From Haloarcula mannanilytica (GTDB lineage: Archaea > Halobacteriota > Halobacteria > Halobacteriales > Haloarculaceae): a stretch of 64,000 nucleotides of DNA. This document shows, piece by piece, positions 49,127 to 57,426 of the stretch (positions are counted from its first letter, which is position 1; the number at the start of each line of letters is the position of its first letter). Position numbers and translations under genes: made by a program. The DNA lies in contig NZ_BIXZ01000002.1 in assembly GCF_005406125.1 (NCBI RefSeq), positions 1 through 64,000 on the forward strand, written 5' to 3'. The notes under the pieces were generated by a model. The model was not told the origin of the DNA. It saw only the letters and a program-made list of their open reading frames with translations, and searched no databases.

Positions 49127-49843
49127 TCAGCTATCGCTGTCAGCGGCCAGTTCTTCGTGCGGGCAGGCGAACATGGCCGCGACGAGTTTCTGTTCGGCGG
49201 CTCGCAGGTGCTTGTGCAGCGTGGGCTCGGAGATGTCGAGGCGGTCCGCCAGGTCCGCGGCCGTCGCCCCGCGGGGCCAGTTGTAGTAGCCCGCTTCGTG
49301 GGCCGTTTCGAGGACCTCCCGCTGGCGGTCGGTCAGCGACTCGGTGAGGGCAGCGAAGTTCTGGAACCCGAACAGCGGCACGATGGACTCACGGTGCTGT
49401 TTCGCGGCGAGGTCGGCATCGGGATAGGACGCTAGGAATTCCTCGATAACCGCCGCCGTCTCCGTTTGCTCTGGCACGTCGGCCACAACGGTCCCCTGAC
49501 CGTCGACACCCCGAGCGGTCTGTGGCACCGCACCGGCGTCCGCAAGCGAGACAGCGGGACAACTGTCCTGTACGTCTAGTTCGACCAGGCCGCCGTCGCT
49601 GGTCCGGTCGAGCACCCGTGCCTCACGCCGTGGGTCGTCCTCGGCACGCTCAGCAAGCCGGTCGGGACGAGCGCCCTCGATTGAGAAGAACTCCGCGTAC
49701 GTGTCGTCTGTCCGTGGGAGGCATTTCTCCAGAATCACCGAGCACGATTCCGACTCAGATACCGATACAAAGGGATACGGCCCATCAGAGAGGTCAAACT
49801 CCACGCGTGTAACCGCCCGGCCGTCACCAGGCTGTTGTGACAT
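49127..49843 (-). CDS. HTH-10 (bacterio-opsin activator-like) transcription regulator
   Basis: A 238-residue regulator. The C-terminal HTH-10 domain (about 178-235) reads LTDRQREVLETAHEAGYYNWP, then AADLADRLDISEPTLHKHLRAAEQKL. The N-terminal half is the matching bacterioopsin-regulator-type sensing region with no PAS or GAF signature. The box CATTATTC (minus, about 49867-49874) puts the ATG at 49843 on a leaderless transcript. It converges on mutS with 15 bases between stops. Targets unknown. Confidence 0.88.
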   Translation of the reverse strand: MSQQPGDGRAVTRVEFDLSDGPYPFVSVSESESCSVILEKCLPRTDDTYAEFFSIEGARPDRLAERAEDDPRREARVLDRTSDGGLVELDVQDSCPAVSLADAGAVPQTARGVDGQGTVVADVPEQTETAAVIEEFLASYPDADLAAKQHRESIVPLFGFQNFAALTESLTDRQREVLETAHEAGYYNWPRGATAADLADRLDISEPTLHKHLRAAEQKLVAAMFACPHEELAADSDS

Positions 49844-49934
49844 ACAGAAGCGTAGTGAGTACGTCGTGAATAATGTTGGCATGGTTCGTGATGTTGGTTA
49901 TGCTAGCCATACTGAACTTTACGTCTGGCTATTG

Positions 49935-49943
49935 TATTTATTA
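49935..49943 (+). promoter_or_regulatory. TATA box of the HalOD1 gene
   Basis: TATTTATTA is centred about 30 bases from the ATG at 49969 and supports that start over the GTG nine bases upstream. Confidence 0.6.
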
Positions 49944-49968
49944 TGAGGAATAAAGAACCGTGTCTGGA

Positions 49969-50211
49969 ATGTCATCATCCGTTATCGAAGCCCACGGCCC
50001 CGAGCAATCAATTGTCACCGCGGTCGTTCGCGCCGTGGCGGCCGCAGAGGGACAACCGACGGAGTCACTCCCGCCGCTGGCCGACAGTATCAATCCGGAC
50101 GCACTGACGGTGTGCATCGCCGAATCGAACACCGACGCCCACGTCGCGTTCGACTACAGCGGCCACCGCGTGGTCGTCGATACCGATGGAACGGTCACCG
50201 TAGACCGGTAG
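49969..50211 (+). CDS. HalOD1 output-domain protein
   Basis: An 80-residue protein consisting of a single HalOD1-like domain: SIVTAVVRAVAAAEGQPTESLPPLADSINPDALTVCI and a C-terminal beta hairpin around VAFDYSGHRVVVDTDGTVTV. These domains occur alone or at the end of haloarchaeal response regulators. Signal partner unknown; the HTH-10 gene diverges 125 bases away. Confidence 0.88.
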   Translation: MSSSVIEAHGPEQSIVTAVVRAVAAAEGQPTESLPPLADSINPDALTVCIAESNTDAHVAFDYSGHRVVVDTDGTVTVDR

Positions 50212-50283
50212 CTTCGGGGTGGTGTCGCCAGTCGGAGCGGTGGCAACGCGGACACCTCCGGCGTGAAGAACGTGAACGAGCAG

Positions 50284-51003
50284 TCACGGCGGCTCCAGCG
50301 AGACGAACTCCAACCCTTTCTCGGCGAGTAACTGCCGCGCTCGGTCCGTCACCGAGGGCGCGACGAGGATGCCCCGGACCTCGGTGTCAGCGTGCAGATC
50401 GCGGTCCAGCGCATCGACGTACCGGCCCAGTTGGCCGACGGCGTCGGGACCCACACGTCGGCGTTTGAGTTCCAGAATCGTCGTCCGGCCGTCGGCGTCC
50501 TCGCCGTAGATGTCGACTGCACCGGCGGGCGTCTCGCGTTCGGTCGCAAGCGGCGTGAAACCGGACTCGACCAGCGCCGGCTCGTCGAGGATGCGGTCTT
50601 TCAGGTCGGCTTCGGTTCCGGTGAGCGCGAGGTCTTCGGAATCGCTCACGTCGAAGGCGGCGGCGTGGGCCACCGTCTCGAAGACGACTTCTAGGGACTC
50701 CTCGGGGGTCGACCGCGTGGAGCGAACGACCAGCGAGCCGTCGTCGACGCTGACGCTGTGCTCACAGCCCGGCGGCTGCCAGTTCACCGGCTGCTGGCCC
50801 TCGTCGGTGTGGACCAGCGCGGCCCCGTCGGGCTTGAGCATCACGTGGCGGTCGCCCGGTCCCAGCGAACTGGTCGCCCGGCCCTCGTACTCGACCGTAC
50901 AGGAGCCAACGAGCGTCACCAGCGCGCCGCGGTCAGTGGCGCGTGACGCGAGGTCCAGCGCGTCGGCGGGATCGGGATAGGTCAGCGTCTCGACGGCGGT
51001 CAC
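50284..51003 (-). CDS. nucS: endonuclease NucS (EndoMS)
   Basis: A 239-residue nuclease. NucS/EndoMS cleaves mismatched or branched DNA and contacts the sliding clamp. The N-terminal domain (about 1-115) is a beta barrel with MLKPDGAALVHTDEGQQPVNWQ. The C-terminal RecB-like domain has the catalytic motifs GAVDIYGEDADGRTTILELKRRR (Asp, Glu and Lys of the PD-(D/E)xK site) and GQLGRYVDAL. The usual clamp-binding tail is not obvious: the protein ends KGLEFVSLEPP. A CTTTTTAC box (51027-51034) makes it leaderless. A relative of its N-terminal domain occurs in the zinc protein at 9890-10612. Confidence 0.95.
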   Translation of the reverse strand: MTAVETLTYPDPADALDLASRATDRGALVTLVGSCTVEYEGRATSSLGPGDRHVMLKPDGAALVHTDEGQQPVNWQPPGCEHSVSVDDGSLVVRSTRSTPEESLEVVFETVAHAAAFDVSDSEDLALTGTEADLKDRILDEPALVESGFTPLATERETPAGAVDIYGEDADGRTTILELKRRRVGPDAVGQLGRYVDALDRDLHADTEVRGILVAPSVTDRARQLLAEKGLEFVSLEPP

Positions 51004-51012
51004 GTGTGGCGG

Positions 51013-51450
51013 TTAGCGGTCCCCGCGTAAAAAGGACGCGTCGTCGGGGCAGTGGACGGACGCGGCGCGGTCCCGGAGCGATGCGAGCAGGGCACGTCGG
51101 ACACTTGCTGGGTCCCGATCCTCGCTGTCGAGAGCACGACACACCTCGTCCTTGCGGTCGACCCACCACGTCCGGAACGCATCGGGGTCGTCGGTGCGGG
51201 CGAGGGCGATGTCGTCGATGTCCGACAACGTCGGGTCGAGCCAACAGACAGCGTAGGTCCGAACCGAGCCATCGAGAAGGACTAGCTGTTCGTAAGTCGC
51301 ATCAAGGGCAGCGAGGACGGCCGACGCCGGCCAGTCACTCCCGAGCGGACGGGACTGAGCGACGGGGTCGGCGTCGACGCCCCAGTGGGCGATGCGGCAG
51401 TCGTAGCGGCCGTCTGGGCGGGTGACGGCTACGAGCGTTCGCCGGCCCAT
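51013..51450 (-). CDS. DUF6735-like haloarchaeal protein
   Basis: A 145-residue protein starting MGRRTLVAVTRPDGRYDCRIAHWG, a start shared (from memory) with the DUF6735 family. The rest is acidic and helical with no catalytic motif. It lies nine bases upstream of nucS in the same direction, so the two are probably co-transcribed, although nucS also has its own box. A GTTCAAATA box at 51502-51510 would give a leader of about 30 bases. Confidence 0.75.
   Translation of the reverse strand: MGRRTLVAVTRPDGRYDCRIAHWGVDADPVAQSRPLGSDWPASAVLAALDATYEQLVLLDGSVRTYAVCWLDPTLSDIDDIALARTDDPDAFRTWWVDRKDEVCRALDSEDRDPASVRRALLASLRDRAASVHCPDDASFLRGDR
51027..51034 (-). promoter_or_regulatory. TATA box of nucS
   Basis: Minus-strand CCTTTTTA centred 27-28 bases from the nucS ATG. 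It overlaps the 3' end of the upstream gene (stop at 51013). Confidence 0.6.
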
Positions 51451-51634
51451 CAGGGACCACCGGATGTGTGAGCGGGCATGGGCACCCCTGGCCGCGTGGT
51501 CCTATTTGAACGCTGGCCTGCGGAACCCGTTCGCCCCCGACTCAGCCACCGGTGAGGGGCCGAGACCGACCGAAATCGCCGACCCTTGGTAACCCGGCAC
51601 AACCCTCAAGTAGGACGTTCCCGTACAGTAACAT

Positions 51635-51922
51635 ATGATGGTGAGCGAGTGGCTCTACGGCGCAATCGCGCTTCTCGTGGGGCTCCACGTCCTGACCATG
51701 CTGTACGCCTACCGGCACCGGGGCGACCCCGCGGGTGCGACGGGGCAGGGCGATGCGGAAGGGCGCCGTGGCGACGCCACCGACGACAGCACTGAATCCA
51801 TCGACTGCCCCCACTGCGGGGCGAGAAACGAGCAGGACTACCAGTTCTGCCGCCAGTGTGTCGCCGACCTGACAAGCGGGAACCCGCAACGGCAGCCGGC
51901 GGACCGAAGCCAGCCGTACTGA
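51635..51922 (+). CDS. membrane-anchored zinc-ribbon protein
   Basis: A 95-residue protein: one N-terminal membrane segment (about residues 6-24, YGAIALLVGLHVLTMLYAY), an acidic linker, and a C-terminal double-knuckle zinc ribbon (CPHCGARN..QFCRQCVADL, about 58-80). The ATG at 51635 or 51638 lies 27-29 bases from a CAAGTAG box. The ribbon would sit on the cytoplasmic side or outside depending on orientation. Function unknown. Confidence 0.8.
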   Translation: MMVSEWLYGAIALLVGLHVLTMLYAYRHRGDPAGATGQGDAEGRRGDATDDSTESIDCPHCGARNEQDYQFCRQCVADLTSGNPQRQPADRSQPY

Positions 51923-52036
51923 CGCAGTTCGCACACCACTGTCGCTCAAACCATTCGGTTCGAGCGGTTGCGTCGGCCAAAGGATTTATTTCTTTGACGT
52001 GAAAGTTCGAATATACTGTCACGAGCGGGGTGGACA

Positions 52037-53326
52037 ATGGAGAACGTCATCGACCTGCAGTCCTCGGACCGACCGGAGATATTCGACCGGGCGGACACCG
52101 ACGGGCTGTTCGGACGCACGCGCCGGCTTCAGCAACCGCTGGGCCAGCATGTACCGACAACAGAGACACCGCGATACCTTGCGTACAACGACCGCGCCGG
52201 CGTTACCACTGCTCAGGGCGACGGCGAAGCGCTCACGCCGGCGGGCGACTACCGCGCGTTTCTGCTCGCCACGACGGTTCAGGTTCGCTTCGTCGTCGGC
52301 GACGACACCGGTGACCGGACCGTCTCGCTCCCCTACGAGGACATCGTGGCCGTCGACTGCACGTCGGGTCTCAGGACATCGACGCTCGAAATCGTCACCG
52401 TCGGTGAGGACCGCTGGGTCTTCGAGTGCAAGGGCGATCTGGCCCCAGTGCAGCGGTTCGTTGACGAAGCCACACAGAGATGGACGCGGATGCTGACCGA
52501 GTGTGACCGGGCCGAGTCCCAGGTTGAGGCCGCAGCGAACGCGCTGGAAGCGGGGAATATCGACACGGCAGCGGCACGCATCGCGTCCGCACAAGAAGCA
52601 CTCGGCAGCGGCCGGCGACGGGTGGAAACACTGGGCGAGGAGACGGCAGCAGCTATCGATGACCGACTCCAGCGAGTGCAGACGCGAATCGACACCTGTC
52701 AGCGCCGACGCCACGTCAAAGCGGCCGAGAAACACCGCGACGTGGCCCGGCGCGCATGGGAGAGTCAGGAGTACGAATCGGCCGCGGACGCGTACGCACA
52801 GGCCACCGACGAATACGACCGGGCGCTGGCGGTGACCGCACCGCAGCCGTCGGCGGCGACGATCAAATCCGCCCGTAACGCGGTCGAAGACGAGTACACC
52901 GAACTGCTGTCGGCCCCGGTCGACGTGGCGCAGGTGGCCGCGAGCGCGGCCAGAGCCGCGACCGACCCGGCAGAACGGGCCAGTCACTGGGAGGACGCCC
53001 TCGACCGGTACCGAACGGCATACGAACTGGACTGGGGGCGGGAGCGCCGGTTCGACGGAGACCGGGCGTCGCTCCGGCAGGCGCTCGCAGACATCGCCGT
53101 CGAAGTGGTCGACGCACACCGCGAGGCGGGGCGACAACGTGCAGTCGGCGGCGCACCCGACCGAGCGGCTCCCGCGGCCGAGTGCGAAGATGCCGAGGCT
53201 CACTTCGAGCGGGCGCGCGAGGTGGCAGCCGAACTCGTCCCCGACAGGCGCGACCCGTCGGCTGACGAACCAGCCGTCACATCGGAGGAGCTAGCCGGTA
53301 TCGAGGCGGTGCCGAAAAGTCGATAA
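52037..53326 (+). CDS. PH-like domain protein with long coiled coil
   Basis: A 429-residue soluble acidic protein. Residues 38-150 look like a PH/GRAM-like sandwich (YLAYNDRAGVTT, YRAFLLATTVQVRFVVG, SLPYEDIVAVD, TLEIVTVGEDRWVFEC). The remainder (about 160-410) is helical with Ala- and Glu-rich heptads and TPR-like segments (QEYESAADAYAQATDEYDRALAV). Not recognised by name. A TTATTTCT box near 51984-51991 predicts a leader of about 23 bases. Its stop overlaps the promoter of the next gene. Confidence 0.7.
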   Translation: MENVIDLQSSDRPEIFDRADTDGLFGRTRRLQQPLGQHVPTTETPRYLAYNDRAGVTTAQGDGEALTPAGDYRAFLLATTVQVRFVVGDDTGDRTVSLPYEDIVAVDCTSGLRTSTLEIVTVGEDRWVFECKGDLAPVQRFVDEATQRWTRMLTECDRAESQVEAAANALEAGNIDTAAARIASAQEALGSGRRRVETLGEETAAAIDDRLQRVQTRIDTCQRRRHVKAAEKHRDVARRAWESQEYESAADAYAQATDEYDRALAVTAPQPSAATIKSARNAVEDEYTELLSAPVDVAQVAASAARAATDPAERASHWEDALDRYRTAYELDWGRERRFDGDRASLRQALADIAVEVVDAHREAGRQRAVGGAPDRAAPAAECEDAEAHFERAREVAAELVPDRRDPSADEPAVTSEELAGIEAVPKSR

Positions 53327-53356
53327 TTGTTTATCGGAGGAGGCTGGGGAACCGGT

Positions 53357-54340
53357 ATGCGCTTTGGCGTCATCTCGACAGCGAAAATCGGGCGCGAAGA
53401 CGTGATTCCGGGCATCCAGAAATCGGACCACACGGTCGCAGCCATCAGCTCCCGAAGCCGTGAGCGGGCCAGCGATGTGGCCGACAGCCTCGGTATCGAC
53501 AGCGCCTTCGGCGACTACGAGACGATGTTCGCTGAGGCGGACATCGACGCGGTGTACAACCCGCTCCCGAACGCGCTCCACGCCGAGTGGAGCCAGCGGG
53601 CCGCCGACCACGGCCTCGACGTGCTCTGTGAGAAACCGCTGGCGGTCGACACCGCCGAGGCGGCAGACCTCTTCGACTACTGTGCCGACCAGGGCGTCGC
53701 CCTGATGGAGGCGTTCATGTACCAGTTCCACCCGCGGACCCAGCGAGCCAGAGAAATCGTCGAGGAGGAACTGGGCGAGATTCACACCGTCGACGCGTCG
53801 TTCAAGTTCCCACTCGACGACCCCGACAACATCCGGCTCGATCCGGAACTGGCCGGCGGGAGCCTGATGGACGTGGGCTGTTACGCCGTCAGCGCGGCGC
53901 GGGGCTTCCTCGGCGAGCCGAACCGCGCGTTCGCCCACACGCGAGACTCCTGGGATAGCGGCGTGGACACGAACCTCAGCGGCGTCCTCTCGTACGACGA
54001 CGGGCGCGTCGCCTCCGTTTCCTGTGGCTTCGACGGCCCGGACCGGGACTACTATCGGGTCGAGACCGACGACGGGTGGCTCGAAGCGCCGAACTGCTTC
54101 GGCCCGGAGCACGACCAGTCAGTCTCACTGACCTACAGCGTCGACGGCCGCGAAGTCACCGAGACGTTCGACCCGGTCGACCACTACCAGTTGCAGGTCG
54201 AGGCGTTCGCGGACGCCGTCGAGAGCGGCGAGACGCCGCCAATCGACCGTGCCGAGACGCTGGGGAACATGCGCACGATGGACGCGCTGGCCCGCAGCGC
54301 CGACACCGGGGAGCCGGTCGACGTGGCCCAACCGGAGTGA
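53357..54340 (+). CDS. Gfo/Idh/MocA family NAD(P) oxidoreductase
   Basis: A 327-residue sugar dehydrogenase-like protein. Residues 1-120 form the Rossmann domain (FGVISTAKIGREDVIPGI, AISSRSRERASDVA, AVYNPLPNALHAEW, and LCEKPLAVDTAEA with the EKP catalytic lysine). The C-terminal alpha/beta domain has FMYQFHPR and GGSLMDVGCYAVSAAR, the latter holding the DVGCY motif typical of xylose and glucose-fructose dehydrogenases. A TGTTTATCG box at 53328-53336 gives a leaderless start. An aldo/keto reductase gene follows. Confidence 0.92.
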   Translation: MRFGVISTAKIGREDVIPGIQKSDHTVAAISSRSRERASDVADSLGIDSAFGDYETMFAEADIDAVYNPLPNALHAEWSQRAADHGLDVLCEKPLAVDTAEAADLFDYCADQGVALMEAFMYQFHPRTQRAREIVEEELGEIHTVDASFKFPLDDPDNIRLDPELAGGSLMDVGCYAVSAARGFLGEPNRAFAHTRDSWDSGVDTNLSGVLSYDDGRVASVSCGFDGPDRDYYRVETDDGWLEAPNCFGPEHDQSVSLTYSVDGREVTETFDPVDHYQLQVEAFADAVESGETPPIDRAETLGNMRTMDALARSADTGEPVDVAQPE

Positions 54341-54383
54341 GACACGGGGCGGTCGTGTGGCCTGTTGTGACAGAGCGCGAAAC

Positions 54384-54390
54384 GGTTTTG
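54384..54390 (+). promoter_or_regulatory. TATA-like box of the second aldo/keto reductase gene
   Basis: GGTTTTG is centred about 28 bases before the GTG at 54415 and selects that codon among several in-frame candidates. Confidence 0.5.
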
Positions 54391-54414
54391 ACTGCGGCGA
54401 GTGAGACACGTACT

Positions 54415-55254
54415 GTGACACCCCCTACAGTGACACTACCGAGTGGCGACGAACTGCCGATGGTCGGCGTCGGGACGTGGGACATCGGCGGCGAGACCGT
54501 CCAAGAGTCCGTTCGAGCCGGACTGGATGCGGGCTACGCCCACGTCGACACGGCCGAAGGCTACAAGAACGAGGCCGAGATCGGCGAGGCGCTGGCCGAC
54601 TACGACCGCAGCGACGTCTTCCTCACGTCGAAGGTACTGCCCAAGCACCTCGACTACGAGTCCGTCATCGAGGCCTGCGAGGCGTCGCTGGACCGCCTCG
54701 GGACCGACTATCTCGACCTGTATCTCGTCCACTGGCCCAACCCCGCCACCTCCATCCGCGAGACGATGAACGCGATGGCGACGCTCAAAGACCAGGGGAA
54801 GATCCGCAACGTCGGCGTCTCGAACTTCAGCGCGTACCAGCTCGGGGCCGCCCAGCACGTCGCCGACGTGCCCATCGCCGTCAACCAGATCGAGTACCAC
54901 CCCTGGAACACCCAGGACCAGGTCGTCGAGTTCTGCCGCGACACCGATACCGTCGTCGAGGCGGCCGCGCCGCTTGGCCGGACCGAAGTGTTCGCCGACG
55001 AGGTCATTCAGGACCTGGCCGAGAAATACGACAAGTCGCCCGCGCAGGTCATCCTGAAATGGGCAGTCGAGAACGAGGTGGTCGTGCTGCCCAAATCTTC
55101 CTCGCCCGAACACGTCCGACAGAACCTCGAGCTGTTCGACTGGGAACTCGAGGCCGCGGATCGCGAGCGCATCGACGGTATCGAGCGCGAGCAGCCGGTG
55201 TACGACACCGGCATCAACGACTGGGACGACGACACCTACGGCATCTCACAGTAG
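54415..55254 (+). CDS. aldo/keto reductase (AKR5-like)
   Basis: A 279-residue barrel oxidoreductase. Motifs: LPMVGVGTWDIGG, AGYAHVDTAEGYKNEAEIG (Asp and Tyr), FLTSKVLPKHLDYES (Lys), YLVHWPNP (His), VGVSNFSAYQL, IEYHPWN and VVLPKSSSPEHVRQN for cofactor. This is the 2,5-diketo-gluconate reductase-like subfamily that reduces small carbonyls. The GTG start is set by the box 27 bases upstream. It follows the Gfo/Idh/MocA gene by 74 bases and precedes a 61-residue membrane protein by six. Confidence 0.92.
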   Translation: MTPPTVTLPSGDELPMVGVGTWDIGGETVQESVRAGLDAGYAHVDTAEGYKNEAEIGEALADYDRSDVFLTSKVLPKHLDYESVIEACEASLDRLGTDYLDLYLVHWPNPATSIRETMNAMATLKDQGKIRNVGVSNFSAYQLGAAQHVADVPIAVNQIEYHPWNTQDQVVEFCRDTDTVVEAAAPLGRTEVFADEVIQDLAEKYDKSPAQVILKWAVENEVVVLPKSSSPEHVRQNLELFDWELEAADRERIDGIEREQPVYDTGINDWDDDTYGISQ

Positions 55255-55260
55255 TCCCCG

Positions 55261-55446
55261 ATGGTCGAACCGCCCGCACTGGACCGCTGGGACGCCACGG
55301 CCGCCGCGAGCGTCGCCGCGTTGCTCGTCGTGGCCTACGTGCTGGTTCCTGACCCGACGGTCCAGTACGGGACGTGGCTGGTCATCTTCTGCATCTGGAT
55401 GGCGTGGTTCGTCTTCTTCGGAGCCAAATGGTTATACGGCCCCTAG
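55261..55446 (+). CDS. small two-helix membrane protein
   Basis: A 61-residue protein with two membrane segments (about 12-30 and 37-55: WLVIFCIWMAWFVFFGA). It starts six bases after the aldo/keto reductase stop and is likely translated from the same message. Not recognised. Confidence 0.75.
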   Translation: MVEPPALDRWDATAAASVAALLVVAYVLVPDPTVQYGTWLVIFCIWMAWFVFFGAKWLYGP

Positions 55447-55488
55447 AGGGGCGCGTTGAAGCTTTTACTCGGTTCCGTGTCAGCGGAG

Positions 55489-55497
55489 ATTTATTTA
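55489..55497 (+). promoter_or_regulatory. TATA box of the 45-residue protein gene
   Basis: ATTTATTTA centred 27-28 bases from the ATG at 55521. Confidence 0.65.
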
Positions 55498-55520
55498 CTC
55501 CCGCTCTCTATACACACCTG

Positions 55521-55658
55521 ATGCCTCGTATCGAAGTCTCGGAGAACCTGTACCGGCAGATCGAGAGCGAAGCCAGCGAGGACGACTTCAACGACACGCT
55601 GTGGAAGATGGTCGGCTCCTATCGCCGCACGAACAACCCGGAAGCGGACCAGACGTAA
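55521..55658 (+). CDS. 45-residue protein, ribbon-helix-helix-like
   Basis: A very short acidic protein: MPRIEVSENLYRQIESEA (a strand then a helix) followed by EDDFNDTLWKMVGSYRR (second helix). This pattern is that of ribbon-helix-helix antitoxin-type DNA-binding proteins, truncated at the end. No toxin gene follows: the next 245 bases hold no gene. A near-perfect TATA box supports expression. Confidence 0.7.
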   Translation: MPRIEVSENLYRQIESEASEDDFNDTLWKMVGSYRRTNNPEADQT

Positions 55659-55903
55659 CGCGTATATCGCAGTTGACAGCCTGCAGCGGGTGAGACGGTT
55701 CTGTACGTTCGCTTGGCTACGATAGCTGCGGCACTCACAGCCACGGTACACCGACATCGTGTTCTGACCGTACAGCAACAGCCAGAGAGCGGCGTCACAA
55801 AACCGAACGAGACCGTCTCCGCCAAATTGTGCCCGTCACCGTGGCCGGCAAGCACTGCCGCCGGTACGCATGTTTTTAGGGTTTGAACCGCTCCGTACTG
55901 GTA

Positions 55904-56620
55904 ATGAGGCCACGAATCGCCCTGCTGAACGCAGCCCACGACGGCGAGGACAACCGCCGGAACTTCCGGCGGGAGCTCGACGCCGACCTCGTGGAATACG
56001 ACGTGACCGAACGCGAACTACCCGACACCTTCGCGTTCGACGGCTGTCTGGTCACCGGCAGCCGCGCGTCGGTCTACTGGGACGAGCCCTGGATCCGGGA
56101 CCTCGAAGCCTGGGTCGGCGAGGCAATTGACCGCGATATCGCGTTCCTGGGCGTCTGTTTCGGCCACCAACTGCTGGCGCACGCGCTGGGCGGCACCGTC
56201 GAGCCGATGGACGAGTACGAGATCGGCTACCGGACCGTCGAACACGACGGCGAGAACGAATTGCTCGCCGGCGTCAACGAGTCCTTTACCGTCTTCACGA
56301 CGCATTCGGACCACGTCGCCGAGGTGCCGCCGGGCGCGACCACGTTCGCCGAGAACGACTACGGCGTCCACGGGTTCCGGAAGGGCAACGTCTTCTCGGT
56401 CCAGTTCCACCCCGAGTACGACCCCGAAACAGCCGAGACAGTGACGGAAGGGAAGGACGACCAGCTCTCCGACGAGCGCATCGAAGCGGTGCTGGACGGT
56501 GTCACCGAGGAGAACTACCGCGCGGCCTGCGAGGCCAAGCAGCTGTTCGACAATTTCACCACGTTCGCCGCGCGTCAAGCGCGCGACGGGACCGGCTCCG
56601 CTGCCGCTGCCGACGACTGA
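55904..56620 (+). CDS. class I glutamine amidotransferase-like protein
   Basis: A 238-residue stand-alone GATase1. The nucleophile elbow is LGVCFGHQLLA (Cys in GVCFG) with the His-Glu pair in QFHPEYDPE. GCLVTGSRASVYWDE and FTTHSDHV complete the family pattern. Such proteins release ammonia from glutamine or act on gamma-glutamyl compounds; those resembling GMP synthase subunits have closer GMP-specific features that are not obvious here. ATG at 55904, 27 bases from a TTTTTAGG box. Confidence 0.9.
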   Translation: MRPRIALLNAAHDGEDNRRNFRRELDADLVEYDVTERELPDTFAFDGCLVTGSRASVYWDEPWIRDLEAWVGEAIDRDIAFLGVCFGHQLLAHALGGTVEPMDEYEIGYRTVEHDGENELLAGVNESFTVFTTHSDHVAEVPPGATTFAENDYGVHGFRKGNVFSVQFHPEYDPETAETVTEGKDDQLSDERIEAVLDGVTEENYRAACEAKQLFDNFTTFAARQARDGTGSAAAADD

Positions 56621-56644
56621 GCTCTCGCCGTATTTGCGGGCGGG

Positions 56645-57112
56645 TCAGGTGAATCGGCCGGTCTCGGCTCCACATTCCTCACAGCGAGTCACCAGCGCGT
56701 CCCGGTCATCCGTCATCTCGACGTAGTTGTGCGTGCGCCCGCCACAGTCCTCGCAGTGTCGGAGCATCTCAGTGTCGCCCATCTCCTGTGGCGCGCCGAG
56801 CGCGAGCGCAACGACGCGTTCGTTGCCGTCGTTGTAGCCGCGTTGCCACTCGCCAGGGGCAAATCGGATGGCCTCGCCGGCCTCGACGCGCACGTCACCG
56901 TCCTCCGTCTCGAACGTCGCTGTGCCCGACTGAACCAGAAACACCTCCTCCTGGTTTGGGTGGCGGTGGTAGCCGAAGCCGAAGGAGTCGCCGGGCTCCA
57001 GTTCATAGTAGTTCAGCGCGATGTCGTCGGCGTCGAGCGGCCCGGCGAGCGCTCGCTTGACCGACGCCGGCCCCATTCGAGGCTCGACGGTGTCGACGGT
57101 GACTTTCTCCAT
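56645..57112 (-). CDS. cupin with C-terminal zinc ribbon
   Basis: A 155-residue protein. Residues 30-105 are a cupin barrel with metal-binding YHRHPNQEEVFLVQSG and the second motif around EAIRFAPGEWQRGYN. The last 40 residues carry CEDCGGRTHNY and CEECGAETG, a two-knuckle zinc ribbon not usual in cupins. GATTAAGG (minus, 57137-57144) is 27 bases from the ATG. Substrate unknown; convergent with the amidotransferase. Confidence 0.88.
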   Translation of the reverse strand: MEKVTVDTVEPRMGPASVKRALAGPLDADDIALNYYELEPGDSFGFGYHRHPNQEEVFLVQSGTATFETEDGDVRVEAGEAIRFAPGEWQRGYNDGNERVVALALGAPQEMGDTEMLRHCEDCGGRTHNYVEMTDDRDALVTRCEECGAETGRFT

Positions 57113-57207
57113 AGCTGTCAGTACAGCCGGACAGTCCTTAATCGTTGGTCAGACGGGAGACGCTGTGGCGATCCCGCTACGGCAAGAGAAGAGAAACGGA
57201 GCGTCGA

Positions 57208-57372
57208 TCACTCGCGTCGGTCGATATCGAGTTCCTCGTCGAGGTCTTCGAGCCAGTCGGCGTCTTCCAGTTCCGCCATCTGTTCACGGAAATGTGTCTT
57301 GCAGACACCGACCTTGACGCCGTCGTTCTCGACGGCGATGTCGGCCTCACGGTCGCAGTAGTGACACTGCAT
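57208..57372 (-). CDS. small zinc-finger protein (DUF6757-like)
   Basis: A 54-residue protein: MQCHYCDREADIAVEN then VGVCKTHFREQM, a C-x2-C..C-x2-H zinc site, and an acidic C-terminus (LEDLDEELDIDRRE). The arrangement matches DUF6757 as I remember it. A TTCAATG box (minus, about 57396-57402) 27 bases upstream identifies ATG 57372; a longer frame exists but is not used. Confidence 0.82.
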   Translation of the reverse strand: MQCHYCDREADIAVENDGVKVGVCKTHFREQMAELEDADWLEDLDEELDIDRRE

Positions 57373-57426
57373 ACTTGAATGATAGTCCCGGACGACATTG
57401 AACCCTCGGGTTCCGTCTGCCAATCG

